Of a DNA stretch of 15,298 nucleotides, positions 1-8,048 are shown one piece after another. The position numbers and the translations under genes are program-made. The notes beneath the pieces were generated by a model. That model was not told the origin of the DNA and searched no databases. It was given only the letters and a program-made list of their open reading frames with translations. How positions within the stretch are numbered: the stretch's first letter is position 1; each line of letters begins with the position of its first letter. This stretch comes from Blastocladiella britannica (lineage: Eukaryota > Blastocladiomycota > Blastocladiomycetes > Blastocladiales > Blastocladiaceae), in assembly GCA_025349905.2 (NCBI GenBank), contig MU624980.1, positions 1 to 15,298 of the forward strand. Reading direction: 5' to 3'.

Positions 1-237
1 GCCGGCGGCATTGGCCAGGATAATGTAGGCAACATGGTCAATCATTTTTTCGAATTTTTTTGGATCCAAGGAGCGTCGGATCAACGCAACTTCCAACCAT
101 GAAAAGATCGGCCGAGGGCAGCTGGATCTGTTGTTGATCCTGCACGTTCTGGTGGACGTCCTCGACCCGACATTCTCCGGAATCGGCCAAAGCAACCCAC
201 TAGTAGAATTGGCATGGAAGGTCGTCCTTGCCATCAT
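1..237 (-). other. Unassigned partial open frame at left edge
   Basis: I do not recognise this. On the minus strand a frame opens at two consecutive ATGs (237-232) and stays open to the window edge, 79 codons without a stop. Near the edge it reads SLDPKKFEKMIDHVAYIILA, which looks protein-like. If real, it is the first exon of a gene continuing to the left, tandem with the next gene. A competing minus frame ends at a TGA (40-38) and contains GSCVDPTLLG, but carries an in-frame TAG at 204-200 that would need to be a splice acceptor (TACTAG, exon from 199). The plus strand also has an open frame across 131-420. Three overlapping open frames, and GC content that looks lower than in the confident genes, make the call weak. 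Confidence 0.25.
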
Positions 238-442
238 GAGCAAGTGTCCTTTGCGAATCAAAGCCAAGAGCATACGTCGTGTGCACGGTGCGACGATCAG
301 TGGAGGAGTCTTTGTTATTGATCCTTCCAATATAATTTCTGGTGCTGTCCGCAGGGTGCTTACAAAAAGCAATGGAAATTATAAGCGAGAAAAAAAACAT
401 TGTACATTCTCCAGATTACAAAACCCTTTAAGAAAAAACAAT
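238..442. other. Spacer, no gene seen; 3' flank of the surface-protein gene
   Basis: The stretch is AT-rich compared with neighbouring coding sequence. It must hold the 3' UTR of the minus-strand surface protein (stop at 445-443). If the frame starting at 237 is real, it also holds that frame's promoter. I see no RNA gene, repeat or convincing long frame with matching codon use here. Confidence 0.4.
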
Positions 443-929
443 TTAGAGGAGGAGGGCACCGGCGATCATGACAACGGCAACGGAGCCGGCCTTGATCGAG
501 TTCGAGCCCGAGGTGGTGCCGAGCTTGCCAGCGTCGTACGCGGCCTTGGTGGGCACGGGCTTGCCGTAGGCGTCGGTGGTCTTGTCGCCGTACACCGACG
601 AGGCGGCGGCCGTGGACTTGGTGTCGTCGCACGGGGTGGTGGACTTGGCCTCGTACGCTATTTCAATTATTCATCAGTTGGGAGCATATTCAATGGAAAA
701 TAAAAATAATAATAATACCCTCAGTGGTGGTGGTGCACGGGGTGGTGGTGGAGGTCGACGACGAGGCGTACGACGAGGCCGACGAGTAAGCCGAGGTCGA
801 CGTGGCCGAGGTGTAGGCCGACGACGTGGTGGTCGAGGCGGCGGTCGAGGTCGACTTGGTGTCGGCGGCGTGGGGGGCGGCAACGACAACGGCGGCGAGG
901 GCGGCAACGGCAACAATGGTGAACTGCAT
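443..929 (-). CDS. Ser/Thr-rich secreted protein with GPI-anchor-type tail
   Basis: Two exons (929-719, 657-443) join in frame across a 61-nt intron (donor GTATTA, acceptor AATAG) to give 141 residues. Residues 1-18 are a classic signal peptide (MQFTIVAVAALAAVVVAAP). Residues 24-70 are almost only Ser, Thr, Ala and Tyr, as expected for dense O-mannosylation. Two isolated cysteines lie in TTPC motifs, one per exon. The end has a small-residue site (GTTSGSNS), a short spacer with Lys, then a hydrophobic tail finishing ALLL, matching a GPI-attachment signal. A cell-wall or plasma-membrane surface protein, or an adhesin-like zoospore or cyst coat protein, is inferred from composition only. No family is recognised. 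A TATAAA lies just upstream of the start. The split is supported because exon 2 alone lacks a start and exon 1 alone lacks the tail. Confidence 0.8.
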
Positions 930-1261
930 GGCGTCTATATAAGTTTATAAAGGGGGTGGAGGAGGACAAGAAAAAAAAAGCTTGGTGAAGACCATTCGAA
1001 AGAGAAAATGGAGGGCGAGAGGGCGAGACTTTATAGCCGCCAGGGCGGACCAGGTCCATCAGCTCTCTTCGTTGTTTTCGAATTGGCGATGGTGCGTGGG
1101 ACGTGGCTGCGGCGTGGCTCAGCAATGACGAAACAAATTGAAACAGCTGATTTTTTTGGGAAATTCATTCCCAAACTGGAAAAACTCAATACCATTGTAC
1201 GCAAATACATTGAAGAAATGAATGAATTACAGCTAAAAATATACCAAGCAACAGAAACGCG
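930..1261. promoter_or_regulatory. Head-to-head promoter: surface protein / CFAP gene
   Basis: This 332-bp spacer separates two divergent genes. Toward the left gene, minus-strand TATAAA (949-944) and TATATA-like sequence (941-936) lie only 7-20 nt before the ATG. GAGAG is at 1017-1021 and CTCTC at 1063-1067. A palindrome, TTTGGGAA-attca-TTCCCAAA, spans 1155-1175. The right half (about 1119-1261) is AT-rich but stays open in a plus frame starting at ATG 1119, so part of it may be a 5' exon of the CFAP gene rather than promoter. Confidence 0.55.
1155..1175. repeat. 8-bp perfect inverted repeat, 5-nt spacer
   Basis: TTTGGGAA (1155-1162) is followed by ATTCA and then TTCCCAAA (1168-1175). The half-site contains TGGGAA, the core bound by CSL/RBP-Jk-type factors, which exist in fungi. 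Operator function is inference. Confidence 0.5.
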
Positions 1262-4200
1262 ATGGAATGCACGGACCGGGACTACTTTCCCGGGTACGCA
1301 TTTGAGAGTCGGGATCACGTCGCACCAGACCATCCGACAACAGAAAAGGAGCAGAAAAAACAGCAGCGACGGCCCCGATCCACACCCCAAAAAGTGTCCG
1401 CACCTTTAAAGCTGCCGCGGAATGCGCGGGTCTCCAAACCCGACGACACATCGCGATTCAAGCATCTCCTTGCGCAACACCGCAAAGAGTCGCTGGCGCC
1501 CGCTAAAGAGCAGCTAGCCCGTGCACGAGCCGCCCGTGCCAATCTCGAGTCCCTGGCCGAATCCGTGGCCGATATCCGCAGTGCGCTCGCATTTCGGCAC
1601 TCGCTTGCTGTGGCCGCTCGGGATGTCCGATCCGGCAATGAAAACAATGACGACGACGAGATCTCCGACGGCCGCCGCGAAAAGGCCAAACGCTCGCTGT
1701 CCACCTCCCTCGCCCCAATGCGATCGCCGCGACTGCCCATTGTCAACACTGCCTCCATGAGCCCCCTGGAACGCCGCCTGCACCACTCGCAGCAGACCAT
1801 TATTGCGTCCGAGCTGACGCTCGAGCAGCAGACGCAGTCCAACTCGGAGCAGCTGGTCGAGATCCGGCGCCGGATCGCATGTGAGCTAAAACGCAGTCGC
1901 CACCACCTGCACGCTCGCACCACTTCGACCGTATTGTCGCCCCCAGGGTACTTTGTTGTCGCGCCTTCGTCTACCCAGATCGTCGAAATCATGCAAGATC
2001 TGGCTGCCCGCGTCCCCTCTGACCGCGAACTTGGTCCAGATCTGCCGTGCGAACGAGAGTCACCGATGACGCTGTACAAACGCGTTCCACTGCCGTCGCG
2101 GGTGCTTGCTGCTCCCACAGATGGCGAGGACGACAACCTCACGCTTGGCTTATTATCCGAGAGCTGTCCATTTCTCCACCTCAACCCACGCATCATTCAA
2201 TTGGGACGCGGCCCAAAATCATCGACAGTTGTCGCAACAGTGACGGTCACGGGGACTGCACCGCGCCGGATCCAATTAATGCGGCTCAATTCAGTGAGCG
2301 CTGAGCGCATTGCGGTCAGCGCAATCTCGACGACATCCGCAGCCGCCACATGTGCCACCGCCACTGCGGGCACTGCGGCAGGGACTTTTTACACAGGGCA
2401 AACGTTTTCGATTCGTGTCCAATTAACCCGCGGCGCAATTGCTCCGCTGCCGGAAGAAGCAAAGCGGTTTGGAATTGTGCTCGCCGTCGATGGCATTCAC
2501 TACTTGTGGCCAGTCACCATCGAGCGGGAGTCGTCTCGCCTCGTTCCTGCTAGCCATGCGCAGTTGCACTGCTTTAGCCCTGAGGCACTGGTGCACATGG
2601 TGCGGCTGAGGAACACGGGCCAAGTTGCCGGTGCATTCACGGCCATTCTGGACGGTGCTGGAGATGGAAAAGGATCCAATAACGGTTGGGTGTTGGTGCA
2701 GCCGTCCGAGGGCCACGTCGCGCCAGGAGAAACAGTGGAAGTAACGTTGACGTGCTCTGAGGCCGACGTGCTTGAAGCAGGCGGTGCATTGGCGGCCAAT
2801 ATGGCGTTGCGGGTGACCGATACCGACTCGGCCGCGCTCATCATGTCGGTGCCGCTGCGATTCCAGGGATTTGCTCGTCCGCTGACATGGTCCCACGGCG
2901 GTCTGCGCGAATTCGGGCCGTGCCCGACAACCAGTGTCCTCCGCACGACCGTCGAGATCGCCAACCCCAACCCGTTCCCGGTTCCTTACAAGCTGACTTT
3001 AAACCAGCCCTCTGCAGCTGTGCGAGCCACGCTTGACCCGTGCCAGGGCATGGTTCCGGCCTCGTCCACTGCCGTCGCCCGGGTCGCGCTCCAGCATACA
3101 TCTCTGGCTGAGATGACGGCAAAGCGTCCACCAGGCACCACCGACCCATTTCAAGTGGCACTCTCGGCGCAGACCCCATCCATTGCCAGCGCAACCCCAA
3201 TCGCGGACATGGTCTTGAGTGGGTCCTTTGTTGTGCCGGGACTCGTCATCTCGCTCCAGCATATCACACTCCCCGACGATCTGCTGGCCGGCGACGATTT
3301 CACACTCCCACTCACCCTGACCAACCTTCTGCCCGTGGACCAGCAGTGTTCTCTCGACTGGCAAAAGAAGGGCGATCCCGGCGACTCCATTTCATTTTCC
3401 CTTGCGCCGCAGCAACAACCTGGTGCGCCGGTCCTCATTGAGGCCGGAAAGTCCGTGACGGGGCTGTTCGTGTGCCGGTTCGCCACACCCGGCCCGATCC
3501 GCGCCTCTTGCCGCATCCTCTCGCTTGCCCCCACTGCCCCAGGCACCGCCGCGGCCGCCACCATCACGATCCGTGGCGCCGTGAAGCAGCCCATCTTGCG
3601 CGCATCTGCGTCGCGCGTCGACATGCCCGCCGTGACCCTCGGCACGCCCGCTTCCGCGCGACTTCACTTGCACTGGGACGTATCGGCGCGCGAACTTGCT
3701 GGCCGCGAGCGCCACCCGCGCGAACTGGCCGGGTACCTGGTAGGCCACGGCCGGCTGGACGCTCCCGTGCGGCGGCTCGATGGGTCCGAGACCGTGGACT
3801 TGGATGTCGAGGTGCTGACCGCAGAGGGCCCGTTTGCAAGGATGCTCGGTCTGACCCCGACTGATCCGCCGCCATCGCACACGGATATGCAACGGTGGTT
3901 GCACATTACTCCCGAGCGCGGAGTCGCAAGGCCTGGGTCCGCCGCCGCGGTGCACTTTACTTGGGTGCCGCGGAAACCGCGCGTCAAGTCGGCGGCACCG
4001 GAGCTTTCGCCGGAACAGCAGCAGATGCTTTTGCAGCAAGGACCGGGCGGTCCCGACTCGAGCGGTGGTGCGGCGGCTGCGCCTGCATTGAATGGGACAG
4101 GTGCTGCTGCTGCAGGAGGAGGAACAACACTTACTGCTCCCGGCACCGCTTCCACTGGGCAACAGCAAGAAAAGCGGATTGCCAGTGGGGGCAAAAAACG

Positions 4201-6463
4201 ATCAGGCAAGTCGGAGCGGCCGCCGCTTCTCTCAGCTGGCGGCAATGGTTCGCCCGGTTCTGGTCCCCCGTCGCCTACGCCCGACGGCGCCTTTGGGAAC
4301 GGGATGCAGTCGCAGTTTGGGTCCACCATGATCCCGATCGACGTGGACCCGCAGCTGACGGCCACGGTCGTGTACCGCGTGCCCATCGCCGTCGCGCTCC
4401 TGCACCGCGACGCACCCGGATCGCGGATCGTCGTGGACCACCGGCCCGACTCGACGCTCGGCTACGTCACCGTCACGTGTACCATGACCAGCCCCATGAT
4501 TTCGCTGGTCGGGCTGCCGTCGCCAACCTCTACGCCGTCGGCTGTTGCTGCGGGGGTTGTTGCTATGGGAGGGGTCACATCATCGCCGGCACGGCCGACC
4601 ACCGTGGCTACGGCCGATTTCGGCGCTCATGTCGCCGGCGCCGGCAAAGTGCACTGCATTCGCGTGATCAACCACTCGCCCACCGAAGCCCTCGACTACC
4701 GGTCGCTCGGCGTCCAGGTCCGGACCCTCGCGGGTCCCGTGTCGGCGTTCCGGCAAGCCCGGGCCGTGCGACCAATCCCGCCACTTTCCGTCGGCCAGAT
4801 CTACCTGGCCTTTGCGGCTCCGGCCGCCACCACCAAGAGCGTCGAATGCAAGGCCGAAATCCAGGTCCGCGCCAAATCCACCACAATTCCTCTGCGAGCG
4901 GAGGCGATCGCATTCAAGCCCGAGTTGTCGTGGACGCTGGCTGCTGGGTCTCCCGCGGTGGGTCACATTGCGGCCGCCGTTGATTCGGTAGCGGCCGAGT
5001 GGGCGTGGGATCTTGGGCACGTGTTTGTCGGCGAGCCGGCTACGTTGTCGCTGACGGTCGCCAATGCCGCCACGCACCCGGTTCCTGGCGCTGGCAGTAT
5101 CAAGTTGGATTCAGGTCCCTCCTCCTCAATCATCAGCGTCTTGCTCACGGCGGTACCAGACCTGATCCCCGCCGGCGGGTCAGCCACCGTCACCCTGACA
5201 GTAACGTCGGGCATTTCGCACGCGCTCCCGTACGGTGCATCCACATCCACCGTGGCCCTGCTCACAGTCCAAGGCGCGCCCGCACCCGTGCGCGTGTCGA
5301 TCCGGTGCACTCCCTGGACGCACGGACTCGCGTTGCTGGCCCCGCCCGGGTGGCGCCTGCTCCCAGCCGCCGCCGCACCGTCGTCCTCAAGCGCGCCTCT
5401 ACAAGCACCAGCCACCGTCACGGCCTCGACGATGGCGCTCTCCGACGCATCCAAGAAGGGTACCGCCGCCGCTGCTCTTGTTACTCCCACGGTCGGCGGC
5501 GCATGGGAAGTGCCGGTGACGTGGACGCGCGCGGGCCAGCTAGGTCGCGGCTTGGCGCACCGGCCAGTGTACCGGGTGACGTGGCCGGCCAACGCTTTGC
5601 GGGCGATGCATTTGCGGCCGCCGCCGGGAACCGCGGGTGGTCCTGCCGTCACGGGAGCCACTACTGCCGCCGCTGCCGGTGGAGGTGGAAAGGCCGGCGG
5701 AGGCGCGGCTGCTGGCGGAGGTGGAGCCAAGGACGCAAAGCCGTTGCAAGCGACGGTCGTGCGTGCCAGTGGGGGCAGTGGGATTGCTGGTAGAGTGGCG
5801 GCGGCTGACCGGATGCTAGTAGTGCAAGCGCTGATCCCCCAACACGGAGTCGCCGCCGTTGCTACCGGATCTGCCTCGGCGGCAGCAGCAGCGGCAGCGG
5901 CGGCGGCATCGGCCACGGCAGTGGTGTCAGTCGAAGCGGGACGCACAGCGCCGACCGACATCCTGGCATTGGGCTTGCAAATGCTGGCGGCGGGCGACGA
6001 CCCGCGCGACCCGGTGGTGTGCGGGACCCGCCGCGAGCTCGCCGACGCGTACGCGGCCGCCGTGGCCGCTAAACTCCTACTTGCCCGCCGTCCTTCCTCT
6101 CCTCCGGCCCCGCCGTCTGTTCCCCTCACTGGATCGTCATCGGCCATGCTGATGTCGTCGACGGCGACTGTGGCGGCGGAATCCAAGCTCGGCCGCCCGG
6201 TTTCGGCAGCACAAGAGTCGCTGGCCATCGACTCCGTGCCAACTGCCGAAACAGCTGCAACGGCCGCAGACGAGGAGCAGCCCGAGCCAGGCGTGGCGTG
6301 GGTGTCGCTGGCGCGCGACGTACCCGTGCCAGTGTTTGATGGCGCGTCGATTGACTTGTCGCTGGTGGGCGGGTTTGACGTGGAGACCAAGAAACTGGTC
6401 CCGGACTCGGCCCCACGCGTCTGGCAGATCATGCTCAAGACGGTGGTGGTGGTTCCCAAGTAA
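1262..6463 (+). CDS. Giant ASH/Ig-domain protein, probable CFAP74-like axonemal protein
   Basis: One uninterrupted frame of 1733 codons. Residues 65-120 and 167-217 are charged helical coiled-coil segments. From about 300 to 900 there are successive beta-rich ASH/MSP-like modules (for example FGPCPTTSVLRTTVEIANPN near 550). A Gln/Gly/Ala linker (about 920-1020) follows, then two more modules (about 1110-1225 and 1248-1363). The last part is low complexity, with Gly-rich and Ala10 (1540-1549) tracts before a conserved-looking end. Coiled coil plus four or five Ig-like modules at this size fits CFAP74, a C1d central-pair component of motile cilia. The module near 1110-1225 (GP..AFRQARAVRPIPP...YLAFAAP) matches my recollection of CFAP74. 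DLEC1/CFAP81 and CFAP65 are alternatives. The start is uncertain: 1262 is the first in-frame ATG, but an upstream exon is possible. The lack of introns is odd for this locus. Confidence 0.7.
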   Translation: MECTDRDYFPGYAFESRDHVAPDHPTTEKEQKKQQRRPRSTPQKVSAPLKLPRNARVSKPDDTSRFKHLLAQHRKESLAPAKEQLARARAARANLESLAESVADIRSALAFRHSLAVAARDVRSGNENNDDDEISDGRREKAKRSLSTSLAPMRSPRLPIVNTASMSPLERRLHHSQQTIIASELTLEQQTQSNSEQLVEIRRRIACELKRSRHHLHARTTSTVLSPPGYFVVAPSSTQIVEIMQDLAARVPSDRELGPDLPCERESPMTLYKRVPLPSRVLAAPTDGEDDNLTLGLLSESCPFLHLNPRIIQLGRGPKSSTVVATVTVTGTAPRRIQLMRLNSVSAERIAVSAISTTSAAATCATATAGTAAGTFYTGQTFSIRVQLTRGAIAPLPEEAKRFGIVLAVDGIHYLWPVTIERESSRLVPASHAQLHCFSPEALVHMVRLRNTGQVAGAFTAILDGAGDGKGSNNGWVLVQPSEGHVAPGETVEVTLTCSEADVLEAGGALAANMALRVTDTDSAALIMSVPLRFQGFARPLTWSHGGLREFGPCPTTSVLRTTVEIANPNPFPVPYKLTLNQPSAAVRATLDPCQGMVPASSTAVARVALQHTSLAEMTAKRPPGTTDPFQVALSAQTPSIASATPIADMVLSGSFVVPGLVISLQHITLPDDLLAGDDFTLPLTLTNLLPVDQQCSLDWQKKGDPGDSISFSLAPQQQPGAPVLIEAGKSVTGLFVCRFATPGPIRASCRILSLAPTAPGTAAAATITIRGAVKQPILRASASRVDMPAVTLGTPASARLHLHWDVSARELAGRERHPRELAGYLVGHGRLDAPVRRLDGSETVDLDVEVLTAEGPFARMLGLTPTDPPPSHTDMQRWLHITPERGVARPGSAAAVHFTWVPRKPRVKSAAPELSPEQQQMLLQQGPGGPDSSGGAAAAPALNGTGAAAAGGGTTLTAPGTASTGQQQEKRIASGGKKRSGKSERPPLLSAGGNGSPGSGPPSPTPDGAFGNGMQSQFGSTMIPIDVDPQLTATVVYRVPIAVALLHRDAPGSRIVVDHRPDSTLGYVTVTCTMTSPMISLVGLPSPTSTPSAVAAGVVAMGGVTSSPARPTTVATADFGAHVAGAGKVHCIRVINHSPTEALDYRSLGVQVRTLAGPVSAFRQARAVRPIPPLSVGQIYLAFAAPAATTKSVECKAEIQVRAKSTTIPLRAEAIAFKPELSWTLAAGSPAVGHIAAAVDSVAAEWAWDLGHVFVGEPATLSLTVANAATHPVPGAGSIKLDSGPSSSIISVLLTAVPDLIPAGGSATVTLTVTSGISHALPYGASTSTVALLTVQGAPAPVRVSIRCTPWTHGLALLAPPGWRLLPAAAAPSSSSAPLQAPATVTASTMALSDASKKGTAAAALVTPTVGGAWEVPVTWTRAGQLGRGLAHRPVYRVTWPANALRAMHLRPPPGTAGGPAVTGATTAAAAGGGGKAGGGAAAGGGGAKDAKPLQATVVRASGGSGIAGRVAAADRMLVVQALIPQHGVAAVATGSASAAAAAAAAAASATAVVSVEAGRTAPTDILALGLQMLAAGDDPRDPVVCGTRRELADAYAAAVAAKLLLARRPSSPPAPPSVPLTGSSSAMLMSSTATVAAESKLGRPVSAAQESLAIDSVPTAETAATAADEEQPEPGVAWVSLARDVPVPVFDGASIDLSLVGGFDVETKKLVPDSAPRVWQIMLKTVVVVPK

Positions 6464-6484
6464 TGTTTAAAGAAATGGATTTCA

Positions 6485-7902
6485 TTATTTTGTTGCATAG
6501 CTCGAGACGAGCATAACAAACCCGGCGCAGATCAGCACCGATCCCAGAACGGTGGCGGTCGAGATGGACGCGACAATGCCCAGCGAGAGGTCCGTGATGC
6601 AAATCAGCGGGATTCTGTTATCCATTTCGCTGAGTCGTTGTCAAACAATGTCGATCGGACCAAATAGGAAAAGTATACACAAAACGTACGTGAGCATCAC
6701 CCCGACGGCCGCAATGACCGGCGACGTGAACGCGATGACCAGCATAAAGCAAGCATTGTAGACCAGGCCCATCAACGCAATCAAGAAAATGTACAGCGCC
6801 TGCTCGGCGCTCGGCAGCGCAAACGGTTCCACGCCCAAGAAATGCAGCAATGGGATCGGGATCCACAGCGCCGTGAGCGTGACCAGACCAATGCAGCCCG
6901 TGATAAAGTTGCCAAACGCCACCGACGGCTGCGCGGGCACCGCGTATTTTTTGTACAGCGCCTCGTACAGCCCGTACGATGCGGCGCCCATCAGCGCCAG
7001 CAAGTCTCCCCACACGGACGACTGAGCGGCCGTCGTAGATGAAGATGAAACAGCAGTGGAAGCGGAGGCAATCAGAGTCGTGTCGGGCGGTCCCTGGACG
7101 GCGGCAGCCGTGGATCCAAATGAAATGATGGCCACGCCCACCAAACTCAGAACCACCGCCAATAACTTGCGCCAGGCGAAACGCTCGCCATCGACGCTCA
7201 TGAGGATGGAAAACAGGTAGGCAAAGAACGACGACGTGTTGAAGATGGCCGTGACATTGCCCATGGACGTGTGCGAGACGGCCAAGTACCAGCAATACGA
7301 CGGAAACGCAGCGCCGGAGGCGAGTAGCAGCATGCGCAGTGGAAATGGGATCGACAGTTTGTTATTGTTGTTGTCGACTGGAAATGTCCCCGGCAAGGCA
7401 GGACTGTCCACTACCGAGTGTGGGAGTGGTGGCGGTGTTGGTGGATGTAAGGGCAGTTGGCGAATCGAAAGGGTCAGGTAGCGGCGCATCGATGCAGTGG
7501 ATCCGTCGGCGATCCGCGCGGCGGCAGCGAGAAAGACCAGGAGGAGGCCATAGCACGAATGGGACAGGTATCTTATTCGTTTTTGTTGTCAGTATGGGAT
7601 ACAATGGAAAGTGAGAGAATACGCACAGAATAAAGTATGGTTTCTTGTAGTCAAAGTGGTTTTGCACATGGGCCGTGACTGTCATTCATTCCATATACCG
7701 TGAGATTGAGTGGTGAGATTGAGTGCGGGTCTGGTTTGGTTTACGGTCAAAAGATACCTTCGGACTGCACAATGAAGGCGCCCAGACACACTACGAGGAG
7801 AGAGAGACCCAGACGAGAGAGCTGCGCTGATCGCGCGTCCGACGACGACACTGACGACGCAGAGGATGGCAGCAGTAATGGAGCGGATTCAGTTAACGGC
7901 AT
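6485..7902 (-). CDS. SLC35F/EamA-type transporter (Thi74/SLC35F5-like)
   Basis: Four exons (7902-7758, 7678-7627, 7571-6690, 6614-6485) join in frame to give 402 residues. Introns are 79, 55 and 75 nt (donors GTATCT, GTGCGT, GTACGT). An acidic/Ser-rich cytosolic N-terminus precedes TM1 (LSLLVVCLGAFIVQSE). Then come VQNHFDYKKPYFILYLSHS, a Pro-rich loop, and the 10-TM drug/metabolite-transporter fold. Signature stretches are WYLAVSHTSMGNVTAIFNTS, ASYGLYEALYKKYAVP and GVMLTIPL; the last is created only by splicing exon 3 to exon 4, which supports the model. Family members sit in endosomal, vacuolar, Golgi or mitochondrial membranes; yeast Thi74 is thiamine-regulated, but the substrate here cannot be read. 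A Ser/Thr/Ala insertion lies between TM segments in exon 3. The gene shares a divergent promoter with the SLC25 carrier, and its stop is 21 bp from that of the CFAP gene. Confidence 0.88.
7700..7725. repeat. Perfect 13-bp tandem duplication inside intron 1 of the SLC35F gene
   Basis: GTGAGATTGAGTG occurs twice with no spacer on the plus strand (7700-7712, 7713-7725). In the transcript this is CACTCAATCTCAC twice, each copy holding a CTCAC branch-point-like site upstream of the acceptor GACAG. Confidence 0.85.
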
Positions 7903-8048
7903 TGTAATTTTGACGGAAAGAGAGTTCATTTTTCTTCATCACACAACTCGGCAGAGTACGGCTTGAAAGTTGCGCCTCAGCTCTACTGCCGTACTCCCGA
8001 CCCGAGCCATTTCCTCTCTTTCATTTCAATTCAAGGTTAACGTATACA
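7903..8048. promoter_or_regulatory. Head-to-head promoter: SLC35F transporter / peroxisomal carrier
   Basis: A 146-bp shared spacer. It contains a perfect 9-bp inverted repeat, GAGTACGGC (7954-7962) and GCCGTACTC (7988-7996), 25 bp apart and near the centre. GAGAG is at 7920-7924 and CTCTC at 8014-8018, 18 and 31 nt from the two start codons. Both start codons follow A-rich sequence (TTACAATG and TATACAATG). Joint regulation of two transporters is inference. Confidence 0.6.
7954..7996. repeat. 9-bp inverted repeat, candidate operator
   Basis: GAGTACGGC at 7954-7962 pairs perfectly with GCCGTACTC at 7988-7996. CGG within the arms resembles half-sites of fungal Zn2Cys6 factors, but the 25-bp spacing is long for that class. 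It lies in the divergent promoter, not in coding sequence. Confidence 0.6.

Noticed and set aside
658..718. Possible C/D snoRNA in the surface-protein intron (CTGATGA)
   Set aside because: The 61-nt intron has a C-box-like word but no separate D box or terminal stem at proper spacing. The word fits a branch site better.
674..916. Pro/Arg-rich minus-strand frame
   Set aside because: It is a frame shadow of the Ser/Thr-rich exon. The chosen frame gives a signal peptide and, after splicing, a GPI-type end.
1261..1293. Reading the CFAP start as certain at 1262
   Set aside because: It is the first ATG of the long frame, but upstream coding-like sequence means the true N-terminus cannot be fixed without transcripts.
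4963..6519. 518-codon open frame on the minus strand
   Set aside because: It is antisense to the ASH protein and Ala/Pro/Ser-rich, mirroring GC-rich codons of the plus gene. Its low-complexity sequence has no recognisable motif.
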